From: Ruminococcus gauvreauii
GTDB lineage: Bacteria; Bacillota; Clostridia; Lachnospirales; Lachnospiraceae
NCBI RefSeq assembly: GCF_025151995.1
Contig: NZ_CP102290.1
Location: 3,100,001 to 3,164,000, forward strand
Reading direction: 5' to 3'
DNA length: 64,000 nt
Shown here in pieces: positions 50,906 to 59,934 of the stretch. How positions within the stretch are numbered: position 1 is the first letter of the stretch; each line of letters opens with the position of its first letter. The position numbers and the translations under genes were made by a program. Under the pieces are notes generated by a model. The model worked only from the letters and a program-made list of their open reading frames with translations, had not been told where the DNA came from and did not search any database.

Positions 50906-50951
50906 AACCCCCTGCACACACGGTTTTGCCGTCCTGTACGGGGGGGTTTTT
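50906..50951 (+). terminator. htpG terminator
   Basis: AACCCCC faces GGGGGTT with an inner ACGG..CCGT hairpin and a T-run. Confidence 0.75.
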
Positions 50952-51028
50952 GTAATTAAATATGAAGATACGCCGGCATCACGTCGAAACAATACCGAAA
51001 GGCGAACCAAAGTCCGCAGATATAAAAT

Positions 51029-51066
51029 AACTGCTCTGATGAACTAAATTCAGAGCAGTTGTTTTA
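51029..51066. terminator. Second terminator-like hairpin
   Basis: AACTGCTCTGA/TCAGAGCAGTT, 11-bp perfect stem, followed by GTTTT. It may serve the convergent DUF2284 gene. Confidence 0.7.
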
Positions 51067-51092
51067 TGTATAATATCTGTACCTGCCACATA

Positions 51093-51644
51093 TCACGGAA
51101 GCAGCAGACCGCACACAAGAACAAAGTGGTGAGGGAGCTTACCTTCTTCCATCCATTCCAGGCTGAGTCCGAGAAGTTTCTCGATCGTCAGGCCGACATT
51201 ACCGCCAAGAGATTCAATGGAGTAACGCATCATCTCAGGATTCAGACAGGACTTGCCCGTCGGTTTGGTACACTGAGGGCACAAATGACAGCTTCCGGCA
51301 GAAAGACTGATACTGCCCGGATTAAGTTTTTCCGCCCGCAGCAATTCATCACTGAGTTTCTGTTTCTCGGCAGGAAGAATCTTATCCAGGAGTTCTTTTT
51401 GCTCCTCCGGCGTATAGGTTTTTGACAGACATTCGTCATCAAATGTGATCTTGGTTGCCAGCAGCCGGAAGGTTTTATAGCGGTTCCAGTATTTCATAAC
51501 ATCGAAATCATACGAAGGGCAGGACCACACACGGTCATAATTGGGACAGGCCTTGCAGGCTTCCAGAAATGTAGGAACATCCACAAATCCCTCCAGGTAT
51601 TCCGGTACCGATATCGTTGCTTCGTGGCGTGATGTTGTATACAT
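51093..51644 (-). CDS. DUF2284 predicted metal-binding protein
   Basis: The 183-residue product carries clustered cysteines CKACPNYDRVWSCPSYDF (about 30-47) and CHLCPQCTKPTGKSC (about 118-132), plus the DUF2284 ending in MRYSIESLGGNVGLTIEKL. Probably binds iron-sulfur or zinc; members occur near corrinoid and methyl-transfer genes. GGAGG precedes the ATG. Confidence 0.88.
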   Translation of the reverse strand: MYTTSRHEATISVPEYLEGFVDVPTFLEACKACPNYDRVWSCPSYDFDVMKYWNRYKTFRLLATKITFDDECLSKTYTPEEQKELLDKILPAEKQKLSDELLRAEKLNPGSISLSAGSCHLCPQCTKPTGKSCLNPEMMRYSIESLGGNVGLTIEKLLGLSLEWMEEGKLPHHFVLVCGLLLP

Positions 51645-51745
51645 ATGATTGATACCTCCGTTTTCTTTTTACTATAACACAGATTTTGTGGAAGTGACTA
51701 TGTAAGTTGTGAAAGTCAGCCCGAAAAGTGAGAAAAGGAGAAAGT

Positions 51746-51850
51746 ATGAGAAGATTATCCTGCAGACAGCAAACACCGGGAAGATATCGTCCGTTAAGAC
51801 CATATCTTCCCGGTGTGAAGAAGGGAAGAATAACCAGAATTATGTATTAG
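51746..51850 (+). CDS. Possible 34-residue arginine-rich peptide
   Basis: ATG at 51746 sits behind an excellent AAAAGGAGAAAGT site. The peptide is strongly basic (MRRLSCRQQTPGRYRPLRP, then LPGVKKGRITRIMY). Its middle is a 15-bp perfect inverted repeat (51773-51787/51802-51816), so the DNA may instead be a hairpin ending the opposite-strand operon. Its stop overlaps the convergent secreted-protein gene by 4 bp. Confidence 0.3.
   Translation: MRRLSCRQQTPGRYRPLRPYLPGVKKGRITRIMY
51773..51816. terminator. Large inverted repeat after the BlaI/BlaR1 operon
   Basis: ACACCGGGAAGATAT/ATATCTTCCCGGTGT, 15-bp perfect arms, 14-nt loop. It is placed where the minus-strand operon should end, but has no T-run. 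Confidence 0.55.
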
Positions 51851-52089
51851 CAGCGAATCCAGCCGCCGATCCATTCTTGAGTTGTATAGTTATAAAGTCT
51901 TTTATAGCATAAACCAGAAACATTTTTATATCTCCAGCCCGTAATGTCTTTGCGAGGGGTGATACTCTCAGAGGAGCTGACACTATCTGTATTTTGCATA
52001 GAAGAAACATCTGTTCCACCTGCAAAAGTAATCAGAGCAGTATTAAATGTCAATAAGAATAACATGCCAATAACCATTAATTTTTTCAT
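51847..52089 (-). CDS. Small secreted protein, last gene of BlaI/BlaR1 operon
   Basis: The 80-residue protein has a clear signal peptide (MLFLLTFNTALITFAGG), a Ser/Thr linker and an aromatic-rich tail (ITGWRYKNVSGLCYKRLYNY, TQEWIGGWIRC) with two cysteines. Mature part about 55 residues. The start overlaps the BlaR1-like stop by 4 bp, so it is translated with it. Not recognised; it could be a sensor partner, surface tag or peptide effector. Confidence 0.65.
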   Translation of the reverse strand: MKKLMVIGMLFLLTFNTALITFAGGTDVSSMQNTDSVSSSESITPRKDITGWRYKNVSGLCYKRLYNYTTQEWIGGWIRC

Positions 52090-53228
52090 CTCAATACCTC
52101 ATTTTCTTTGGAATAAATTGGATAGTTTTTAAAATCATTTGAATAGGGATTAGTAACAGTGCCGCAATATGTATCGCCTGAATAAAACTCATATAAAGAA
52201 TCATCAAGTTTTATAAAATAGCATTCTTCAGGAATAACTTCTACACTTTCTTCTTTAACATCCGGACTGACAGAATACGACTCAAAAATAAAAAGTGTAG
52301 ATAATACAAGCAGCATAAAACATATAATGGCAAGTCCAACCCCATGCGTCTTTTTTCTGTCATTAATAATATAGTGTGCTCTAAATAATAAGCTATCAGG
52401 CTTATCATTACTGAAAGTCAGGATCAGGTTGGAATTTTGAAGCTGCTGTATCTGATATTTGTGAATGCGGGCAAGACATTCAAGATATGAAATGCGTTTT
52501 TCAGCATCCAGGCTTTTGATGACCGTATCGTCAGCTTTTAATTCAGTTATAGCAGAAAGCTCTTTCTTTAAAAACCACATCAGTGGATTCCACCAGTAAA
52601 CTGCAGTTAATATCTCAAAACATAATTTCCATAACAGATCATGCCTGTAATAATGATCAAATTCGTGGGTCAGGATATAGCGCAGCTCCTCATCTTCAAA
52701 AAGAAGATTTGGCAGAAGAATCACCGGATGGACGAACCCAGTCAGGGCAGGTGTTGCTATGTAGGGGGTCTGAACGATGCGGATTTGTGTGCTGTCATTC
52801 CGTTCTTTTTGTACCTCCTTTAATATCATTGAAACCTGCGCACTGTTCAGCGTTGGAAGGAACCTGACAAGTCTTTGAAGTTTCCTATATCCCCAGAAGA
52901 TTTGAAAAAGGTAATAGAAAGTTCCTGAAATCCATAACGTGAGCAGTATCTGACATAAGTAAACTGTTATGCCGCCAGGCAGTGAAATGGGATGTTCAAA
53001 CAACCAGCTAAATAAAAACGGCAAGGTTACTTTAGATGGGAATGTGATGGTATAAAAAAATTCGAATGGGAACAACATACGAATTCCAATAAATGCTGTA
53101 AAAAGAAGTAAAACATTGAGTCCCAATCTGGACAAAGGAGATTTACTTCTCAAAAGTACAGCGAGAAAAAGAACCATTACATTACCGGCGGCAAAGGCCG
53201 CCAAAAATGAAGAGAAGGAAAGAATCAA
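52086..53228 (-). CDS. BlaR1/MecR1-type M56 metallopeptidase sensor
   Basis: The 380-residue protein has four membrane helices and a cytoplasmic M56 zinc peptidase with HEFDH (about 199-203) and third ligand ELKADD. The extracellular C-terminal part is only ~80 residues (EECYFIKLDDSLYEFYSGDT) and lacks the penicillin-binding domain of BlaR1, so it senses something other than a beta-lactam or uses a partner. Activation should lead to cleavage of the BlaI-type repressor encoded 5 bp upstream. Confidence 0.9.
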   Translation of the reverse strand: MILSFSSFLAAFAAGNVMVLFLAVLLRSKSPLSRLGLNVLLLFTAFIGIRMLFPFEFFYTITFPSKVTLPFLFSWLFEHPISLPGGITVYLCQILLTLWISGTFYYLFQIFWGYRKLQRLVRFLPTLNSAQVSMILKEVQKERNDSTQIRIVQTPYIATPALTGFVHPVILLPNLLFEDEELRYILTHEFDHYYRHDLLWKLCFEILTAVYWWNPLMWFLKKELSAITELKADDTVIKSLDAEKRISYLECLARIHKYQIQQLQNSNLILTFSNDKPDSLLFRAHYIINDRKKTHGVGLAIICFMLLVLSTLFIFESYSVSPDVKEESVEVIPEECYFIKLDDSLYEFYSGDTYCGTVTNPYSNDFKNYPIYSKENEVLR

Positions 53229-53232
53229 ATCA

Positions 53233-53610
53233 TCACCTCTTCTTTAGTTTTTTCTTTTGTTCCTTTATTATTTGTTCCAGCTCATTCAACAAATTTTCAT
53301 TTTCTTCATTCTTGACCAGTGAGGCGGCATAACCATAAGGTGTCAGTACCGTATCTTCCAGCTGGGAGTTGATATAATCCTCGTGCGTCAACAACGGCTC
53401 GTAAGAGCGGGTCAATACTGTTCCGTGGTAGATGATGTCTGCCACTTTGATGTAAGATTTCTTCAGCAGGTTTTTTAAAGCCGCCTGAACTGTATTAACA
53501 CTTAATTCCGGATTAATTGCCGGAATATCAGTGGCTGCTAGCGGTTTGTCTGAATTCCACAGGACGACCATTACTTCCGCTTCGCGATTGCTTAACTTTA
53601 TTTTTTTCAT
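53233..53610 (-). CDS. BlaI/MecI family transcriptional repressor
   Basis: The product is 125 residues from ATG 53610 with AAAGGAGG; the longer AT-rich frame upstream is not credible. Winged helix: LSNREAEVMVVLWNSDKPLA, INPELSVNTVQAALKNLLKK and YEPLLTHEDYI. It dimerises through a helical tail. It is encoded first in the operon with the M56 sensor. No clear TACA-N-TGTA operator was found in the AT-rich 53611-53839 region. Confidence 0.9.
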   Translation of the reverse strand: MKKIKLSNREAEVMVVLWNSDKPLAATDIPAINPELSVNTVQAALKNLLKKSYIKVADIIYHGTVLTRSYEPLLTHEDYINSQLEDTVLTPYGYAASLVKNEENENLLNELEQIIKEQKKKLKKR

Positions 53611-53839
53611 GAGGGACCTCCTTTGGTCTATATTATAATATTTAAATGCCATGAAGTCAACTAAAAAACACTCAAAAGAGTTAAAAAGAAAGTATTGATA
53701 AAAAAACATAGACAAAAAAATTAATAATAAGTCAGTGGAAAAATATTGATAAAAAAGTAATAATAATGCATAATAATGAATATACAATTTTGATATCAAA
53801 GAGATAATCATATATATCATTTAATAAAGGGGGAAACGT

Positions 53840-54178
53840 ATGATAAGAAAAAGAAGTATTGCACTTTTATTGGCATTAACAATGGTTTTGGCGATACCGA
53901 TGTCGGTGTCAGCAGGTACAAGCAGTAGTTACTATAATGGAAAAAAAGTAACAGCTAATTGTGGCACTAAAAGTTCGTGGCATCAGTTTTCGGGCGGTTC
54001 TTATCCAAAAGGTACGGGTAGGTTTAATTTTGTCTATAATAAGGCATCTGATTATAGGACAACCGTAGGCACTTCATATTCCACATATTGGTATGGAAGT
54101 ATTAGTCCGGGTGCTATAAATAGTCCCACCAATGCAAAAACAACTTATAGTGGATACGTTGTTACGGCAATACCATAA
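53840..54178 (+). CDS. Small secreted protein, unknown (bacteriocin-like size)
   Basis: The 112-residue product has a strong signal peptide (SIALLLALTMVLAIPMSVSAG) and a ~87-residue mature part rich in Ser, Thr, Tyr and Gly, with one Cys (SSYYNGKKVTANCGTKSSWH, TVGTSYSTYWYGSISPG). Loosely like lactococcin-972-type beta proteins in composition, but no firm match. AAAGGGGG precedes the ATG. Divergent from blaI, so it may be its regulatory target. Confidence 0.6.
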   Translation: MIRKRSIALLLALTMVLAIPMSVSAGTSSSYYNGKKVTANCGTKSSWHQFSGGSYPKGTGRFNFVYNKASDYRTTVGTSYSTYWYGSISPGAINSPTNAKTTYSGYVVTAIP

Positions 54179-54320
54179 GATATTTTAAAAATATTAAGAT
54201 TAGTTAATAAATGACAAAGCTTATTTCTTTGATATGCTATTAAAATTAAGTAGAGATTTACTTTTTGAATATAAGCGTGTATAACTCATGTATGCTGTTT
54301 TAGTATTAAATGAGAAAGGA

Positions 54321-55898
54321 ATGATTAAAGGTATGTCCAAAAAGCTTCTCTTACTGGTGATAAGCTGTGTGTTGCTATGCAGCTGTACCGGCTGCAGTGA
54401 AAATCAGTTAAAAGGTGAAAATGTAAATCAAACATTTTCAGAGAATCAAACAGAAGAGCAGTCCAATACAATTATTTGGTGGGTTTATGAACAGAGTCAG
54501 GTTTCAGATGAAAGCTTTTCGTATATATGGCAGGAGCCGCTTAATCACCTTCTGAAGGAAAAGGGTGTGCCATATGAGGTGAAAATAGAAGTTTATTACG
54601 ATTTGGAAAAAGATGTTGAGCGATTAAGTCCAGCAGAAGCATTGGAACACTTAAAGTCTGAAAATTTACAGGCAGATATTATCTCTGTTCCGACAGGAAT
54701 AACTGGGTTTGATGCGTACGGAGAAAAACTTTATGCGTATTACTCTTCATATCGAGATATGGGTACAAACAAATTGTTGGTACCGCTGGATGATATGCTG
54801 GAGGCAGATAAGGGCATCAAGATTAAAGAGAATGTTACTGGGCCTGAGCTGAAGAGGTTACAGGTTAACGGTGTGACTTACGGGATTGCTCAACACATGC
54901 GGACATTCAATTCAGTAATCTATCGAAAGGATCTTCTGCAAAAATATGGAATAGGCATAGAGGAACTATCTGACGATATTTTTGAAAACGAAGATATATT
55001 GAAAATGGTATGTGATGGTGAGAATGGAAAAATAGTGCCATATGTTACCGATATGGGAGTACTAAACAGACTTGGGTTTTGGGTCATAGATGAATGTGAG
55101 CTCCTTGTATACGGGCGAAATGGGAAATTCATGAATGCTTTTGAAATAGAAGAACTGAGAAATTATCTGAGTCAAATGAAGCATTTATGGGATCAGAATC
55201 TGATAAGTACATATGCGCAAAGTGCTGGAGAGTTTTTTTCCGGGGTTTATTATTGCGATACAAATCAAATATATGAAACAGTATATAAAGTGTATCACCC
55301 TGGTCAGGGCGAGGAAGAAATTGATATTGTAGTGATACCGAATAAAAAACTGCCCACGCTTGCCTTGTATGGAGGAGATTCCGCAACAGGTATTTCTGCA
55401 TGGTCAAATCATCAGAAAGAAGCGTTTGACTTTTTAAGCTTATTATACACAGATGCGGATATTGCTAATCTAATTCAGTATGGTGTGGAAAATGTTGATT
55501 ATTCTGTGCAAAATGGATATGTTGTTTACAATCAAAATAACCCGCTTCGCAATTACGGAGAACATTTTACAAATCCGTTGCTTACATATCCAGGAGAGGG
55601 GATGCAGGAGGACAAGCGAAACATGCTGGAACAATGTTATGAAGAAAATGAAACTCATATGCCAAACGGTTTCCGCTTTAATACGAAATCGGTTCAACAA
55701 GAAAAAGATGCGGTAGGAGAGATTTTGGGACGCAGTGGAGAATACACCGATGAGGTTATAAAGTTATTTATGGGTGAAGTGGATGATCTGGATGCAGCCC
55801 TGAAATCCTTTAATCAGAAACTAAAGGCCGCAGGTGCAGACAAAATCGTGGCGGAAGCCAATCGCCAGCTTGAAGAATGGAGGGGAAAATACGAATGA
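54321..55898 (+). CDS. Extracellular solute-binding lipoprotein, paralog 1
   Basis: About 525 residues; the start may be ATG 54321 or 54333 because neither has ideal spacing from AAAGGA. A lipoprotein signal (SKKLLLLVISCVLLCSC) precedes a family 1-like binding protein (ADIISVPTGITGFDAYGEKL, VNGVTYGIAQHM, IPNKKLPTLALYGGDSATGI). It is highly similar across its length to the protein at 57437. The end overlaps the next gene by 4 bp. No adjacent sugar permease, so it may act with a distant one or as a sensor. Confidence 0.8.
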   Translation: MIKGMSKKLLLLVISCVLLCSCTGCSENQLKGENVNQTFSENQTEEQSNTIIWWVYEQSQVSDESFSYIWQEPLNHLLKEKGVPYEVKIEVYYDLEKDVERLSPAEALEHLKSENLQADIISVPTGITGFDAYGEKLYAYYSSYRDMGTNKLLVPLDDMLEADKGIKIKENVTGPELKRLQVNGVTYGIAQHMRTFNSVIYRKDLLQKYGIGIEELSDDIFENEDILKMVCDGENGKIVPYVTDMGVLNRLGFWVIDECELLVYGRNGKFMNAFEIEELRNYLSQMKHLWDQNLISTYAQSAGEFFSGVYYCDTNQIYETVYKVYHPGQGEEEIDIVVIPNKKLPTLALYGGDSATGISAWSNHQKEAFDFLSLLYTDADIANLIQYGVENVDYSVQNGYVVYNQNNPLRNYGEHFTNPLLTYPGEGMQEDKRNMLEQCYEENETHMPNGFRFNTKSVQQEKDAVGEILGRSGEYTDEVIKLFMGEVDDLDAALKSFNQKLKAAGADKIVAEANRQLEEWRGKYE

Positions 55899-57088
55899 AA
55901 AAGAAGCGGATCGTAATCATAGTGATGTTGGTAGTTTTTGTGGCAGCAGGCATTGCAGCTGCCGTTCTTGCAGGAGGTACGCGAAGGGAAAAGCTGGCAG
56001 ACACCACATTCTATAATCAGAGCATGGGGCTTGCCATTGCCACAGATGACGGTCTTTACCATGTGGACAGCCGGAATTTTCTTTATTTTTATGATTATAA
56101 GGAAAAAGAGGACGTGCAGGTGTGCAACAAACCGAACTGTACTCATGAAACGTGGCAGGAGGATACACCGGACGAGGAACGCTGTCATTCTTATCTCGGA
56201 GAGGGCCTGATCGGCGGTTTTTTATCGGCAGATCAACTGTATACGATACAGATCGATCCGATGCTTCAGCAGGCCGTGATCACCAGCTCGGCCATGGACC
56301 GATCCGCGCAGAAGAAGGTGGCGGAGCTTACGATGGATCATCTGGACACTTTCGCGGTAAAAGATGGCATTCTTTATCTGGCCGGTATATCGAATGAGTT
56401 GGAGACAGATGAGAATGGGATGCAGGTGCCTACAGGAGTCGTGGATACATGGATATACAGTGTGGATTTGGACACTGGAAAACAAAAAGAGCTAACGCCG
56501 AAACAAAAAGGAAATAATGCGACGCTGCAGGTTGCGGGACTAAACGAGGATAAACTGTATTGCAGGGGAATTTTTTTTGAAAAGCCTTTTGACGGTCTGA
56601 ACTTTGAGGAGGCAGGACAACGGGTAACATGGTATGTGTACGACATTGCGGCGGGGACATACGAGAAAACCCTTGAGGGAGCAGACGGCAACGGCGGCTT
56701 CTATATGGCGCACAACACATTATTGTATGATGTTGGTGAGAATTGGGGTGACAATGGGTTTGAGCGCTATGCGGTATATGCAGCGGATTTAGCGTCTGGA
56801 GAAATAAAAAAATGCGGGGAGTCCGACCAGCAGCCGCAGTATGCGGACGGTAAGGCATTCCTGACCGAAGGAGAAACATATCGGTATTATGAAGCGGAGA
56901 CGAAGAAGACGAGGGAATTACAAGATTCCGTGCTGAATGCGTTTTACTGCTGGCAGACTCCGGGAGAATATATCCACGGTGTGACGGCAGGACAGAACGG
57001 GCAGCCATGTCTGATTACAAAAAAAGACTTTTATAACGGAAATGAGGTATTTATTCCGCTTAAATGGGAGAATGGGGAAGCGGAGTGA
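55895..57088 (+). CDS. Membrane-anchored extracellular protein with CNKPNCTH motif, possible beta-propeller
   Basis: The product is 397 residues from ATG 55895 (GGAGGGG upstream). One N-terminal membrane helix (IVIIVMLVVFVAAGIAAAVLA) precedes an extracellular part with repeated short strands of propeller type (DGLYHVDSRNFLYFYDY, GILYLAGISNELE, TWIYSVDLDTGK, YAVYAADLASGEI). A CNKPNCTH...C motif occurs, common in such proteins of Lachnospiraceae. Function unknown. Coupled to the binding lipoprotein by a 4-bp overlap. Confidence 0.65.
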   Translation: MKKKRIVIIVMLVVFVAAGIAAAVLAGGTRREKLADTTFYNQSMGLAIATDDGLYHVDSRNFLYFYDYKEKEDVQVCNKPNCTHETWQEDTPDEERCHSYLGEGLIGGFLSADQLYTIQIDPMLQQAVITSSAMDRSAQKKVAELTMDHLDTFAVKDGILYLAGISNELETDENGMQVPTGVVDTWIYSVDLDTGKQKELTPKQKGNNATLQVAGLNEDKLYCRGIFFEKPFDGLNFEEAGQRVTWYVYDIAAGTYEKTLEGADGNGGFYMAHNTLLYDVGENWGDNGFERYAVYAADLASGEIKKCGESDQQPQYADGKAFLTEGETYRYYEAETKKTRELQDSVLNAFYCWQTPGEYIHGVTAGQNGQPCLITKKDFYNGNEVFIPLKWENGEAE

Positions 57089-57129
57089 TGAAGGTGTACC
57101 GGCACCGGGCAGACCGGAGATGATAAGTC

Positions 57130-57163
57130 GGGGGAGAATGTGTTGCATGACCGTTCTCCTCCG
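57130..57163 (+). other. Hairpin in the 57089-57436 intergenic region
   Basis: An inverted repeat of GGGGGAGAA with TTCTCCTCC (approximate ends) is followed by a loose T-rich stretch, a likely terminator for the preceding gene. The remaining 270 bp are AT-rich with a possible weak promoter near 57248; nothing else seen. Confidence 0.4.
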
Positions 57164-57436
57164 TCTGTGTTTTAGGGAAAAATTGTAAAAAGTTAAAAGG
57201 AAATGCGAATAAAATACAAAAAAACAAAACATAAGACCAAAAACATTGACCTACATGCATAGATATGAGAAAATATGTAATATAAATTTGCATTAATCTT
57301 GAAAATGCAGGAACGAAGATGATATCAATGAAAATATATATTTCTCCTTATCCTGTTAGTTGCTTTGCCAGTTCCGGAAAAGTAATTAATATGAAATAGA
57401 AACACGCTGTACGAATCATGTAAGGGAGGAGGTTTT

Positions 57437-58999
57437 ATGAGAATGAGAAAATGGATTCCAGCAATCCTGACCGTCGGCTTCATGATCTTACTACACAGCG
57501 GCTGCAGTGCAAAAAGTACGGACACCGAAGAAGCCCGGAAAACGGAAAAAGAGAATGAGAACGTAATTGTCTGGCAGATTTATGAAGGGGGAGGTGGTCT
57601 TGGAAGAACTTTTCAGGAGATGTGGCAGGAGCCATTGAATAAACTGCTGGAAGATAAAAGTGTACCCTATGATGTTAAAATTGAAGTTTATTATGATACG
57701 ATGAACGATAATGAACAACTAAGTCCGGACCAGGCGCTGGAGAAACTGAAGTCAGAAGACAGACAGGCCGATGTGATATCGGTTCCCACAGGGATGTCAG
57801 GATATGATGATAAAGGAAATATTTATTATGACTACTCGCCATATACAGAAATGGCTGGGAAAAAATTGTTGGAGCCGCTGGATGATATGCTGGAGACCGA
57901 AAAAGGTGTGAAGATCAAATCAGCGCTCACCGAGCTGGAACCGATACGGTCACAGGTTAATGGCGTGACGTATGGGATCTCTCAGCACATGCCGCTGTTC
58001 AATGCGGTGACTTATCGGAAGGATCTCCTGAGAAAGTATGGAATAAATCAGGAAGCATTATCTGAGGATATTTTTGAAAATGCTGATATACTGAAGATGA
58101 TACGAGACGGAGAGGGAGGAAACATAGTACCGTATGTTACATATATGGATGCGTTGAATCGGCTGGGTTTTTGGCTTATAGATGAATGCGAGGCAGTTGG
58201 ATATCATCCGGAAGGTATGTTTGTGAATGCTTTTGAAACAGAGGAACTGAAGAATTACCTGATTCAGATGAAAAGTTTTCAGGATCAGAATTTAATGAAT
58301 GCTGATCTTAAGAACATTGGAGAATTCTTTGCTATGGAATCCGTTACGGATACGGATCAGATATATGAAACGGTGTATAAATTTTCAAAACCCGGAGAAG
58401 AGAAAGAACATAAGATTGATATGGTGGTGATACCGGACAAAAAACGGATGTGTCTCCTCCCGTACGGCGGAGATTCCTCAACGGGAATTGCAGCGTGGTC
58501 AAAATATCCGGAAGAGGCGTTTGACTTTTTGACGCTGTTGTACACAGATGCAGAGATTGCCAATCTGATCCAGTACGGTGTGGAAGGGGTCGATTATTCT
58601 GTCGAAAGTGGATATGCTGTTTACAACCAAGATAATGGGCTGCGTAATTACGGAGAGAACTTTACCAATCCGCTGCTGACATATCCTAAGGAGGGGATGC
58701 CGCAGGACAAGCGCTCTATGGTAGAACGGTGTTATGAGGAGAATGAAACTCATTTGCCGCTTGGATTCCGTTTTGATACACAACCGGTTCAGGAAGAAAT
58801 AAATGCTGTCACAGAGATATTTGGATCCCCTGTTATGCATACGGATGAAGTCTATCGGATGTTTTGCGGTAGTGTGGATGATCTGGATGCAGCCATGGAA
58901 TCTTTTAATCAAAAACTAAAAACTGCTGGTGTCAACAGGATTGTGGAGGAAGCCAACCGTCAGCTCGCCGAATGGAGAAAGTCAGGAGGGGGAGAATGA
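57437..58999 (+). CDS. Extracellular solute-binding lipoprotein, paralog 2
   Basis: The 520-residue protein has a lipoprotein signal (ILTVGFMILLHSGC). It shares long near-identical blocks with the 54321 protein (DVISVPTGMSGYDDKGN, YGGDSSTGIAAWSKYPEEAF, YAVYNQDNGLRNYGENFTNP). GGGAGGAGG precedes the ATG. Codon use and GC look closer to the chromosome than paralog 1, which is AT-richer. An ABC ATPase with an export-type permease follows 41 bp downstream. Confidence 0.82.
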   Translation: MRMRKWIPAILTVGFMILLHSGCSAKSTDTEEARKTEKENENVIVWQIYEGGGGLGRTFQEMWQEPLNKLLEDKSVPYDVKIEVYYDTMNDNEQLSPDQALEKLKSEDRQADVISVPTGMSGYDDKGNIYYDYSPYTEMAGKKLLEPLDDMLETEKGVKIKSALTELEPIRSQVNGVTYGISQHMPLFNAVTYRKDLLRKYGINQEALSEDIFENADILKMIRDGEGGNIVPYVTYMDALNRLGFWLIDECEAVGYHPEGMFVNAFETEELKNYLIQMKSFQDQNLMNADLKNIGEFFAMESVTDTDQIYETVYKFSKPGEEKEHKIDMVVIPDKKRMCLLPYGGDSSTGIAAWSKYPEEAFDFLTLLYTDAEIANLIQYGVEGVDYSVESGYAVYNQDNGLRNYGENFTNPLLTYPKEGMPQDKRSMVERCYEENETHLPLGFRFDTQPVQEEINAVTEIFGSPVMHTDEVYRMFCGSVDDLDAAMESFNQKLKTAGVNRIVEEANRQLAEWRKSGGGE

Positions 59000-59040
59000 A
59001 GATATCACAGATCTGAGAAAAAATCAAAGGAGTTGAAAAA

Positions 59041-59934
59041 TTGAAACTCGAAATACTGGGACTTAGCAAATCATATGGAAAAAAGAAGGCTTTGTCGAGA
59101 ATAAATCTGGAGCTGACGCCGGGAGTCTATGGACTGTTGGGGCCGAACGGTGCCGGGAAGAGTACGCTGATGAATATCATTGCGGGCAACCTCGCCCCGG
59201 ATACCGGAATGGTGCTGTACAACAATATCGATGTCACCGGTGGAAGCGCCGTATTCCGCAAGGTTTTGGGATTTATGCCCCAGCAGCAGGCATTGTATGA
59301 TCAGTTTACCGGCTACCGCTTTCTGGCGTATATGGCGGATTTGAAGGGAATGCCGAAGCGACAGGCGATAAAAGAGATCAAGGAGGTGCTGAAATTTGTT
59401 AATATGACGGAACAGGCGAAAAAAAGGATGGGGTCATATTCCGGCGGAATGAAGCAGAGGATACTGATTGCCCAGGCGGTTCTGAACCAGCCCTCCGTGC
59501 TGATCCTGGATGAGCCTACGGCAGGACTGGATCCCAGGGAACGTATACGGGTGCGCAATATGATCTCCCAGATCGCAGAAGACAAGATTGTTCTGCTGGC
59601 AACTCACGTTGTCTCAGATATTGAGCAGATCGGAAAGAAAGTGATTCTGATGAAACAGGGGAATGTGCTGGCAGTGGCACGGCCCCAGGAGCTGATCGAA
59701 GAACTGGAGGGAAAAGTGTATGATCTCATCGTTCCGGTATCGGCGCTTGCGGGCCTGGAGCAGCGGTATCTGGTCAGCAATGTCTCATACTGCGGGGAGC
59801 AGCTGATGGTGCATGTGATCGCGGAGGAGGTACCGAATGAATATCCCTGGCAGCGGAGTCATCCGACGCTTGAGGATGTGTATTTATACCGGTTCGAGGA
59901 TGAGGTGAGGCGGGATGCGGATATGGAAAAATGA
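59041..59934 (+). CDS. ABC transporter ATP-binding protein
   Basis: A 297-residue ABC domain with Walker A GPNGAGKSTLM, signature YSGGMKQRI, Walker B VLILDEPTAGLDPRE, switch LATHVVSDIEQIG. The C-terminal accessory segment is of the ABC-2 drug/bacteriocin export type. The start is TTG with AAGGAG upstream. Overlaps the following permease by 20 bp. Confidence 0.9.
   Translation: MKLEILGLSKSYGKKKALSRINLELTPGVYGLLGPNGAGKSTLMNIIAGNLAPDTGMVLYNNIDVTGGSAVFRKVLGFMPQQQALYDQFTGYRFLAYMADLKGMPKRQAIKEIKEVLKFVNMTEQAKKRMGSYSGGMKQRILIAQAVLNQPSVLILDEPTAGLDPRERIRVRNMISQIAEDKIVLLATHVVSDIEQIGKKVILMKQGNVLAVARPQELIEELEGKVYDLIVPVSALAGLEQRYLVSNVSYCGEQLMVHVIAEEVPNEYPWQRSHPTLEDVYLYRFEDEVRRDADMEK

Noticed and set aside
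53611..53820. N-terminal extension of the BlaI gene
   Set aside because: AT-rich hydrophobic translation with no ribosome site; the ATG at 53610 has AAAGGAGG.
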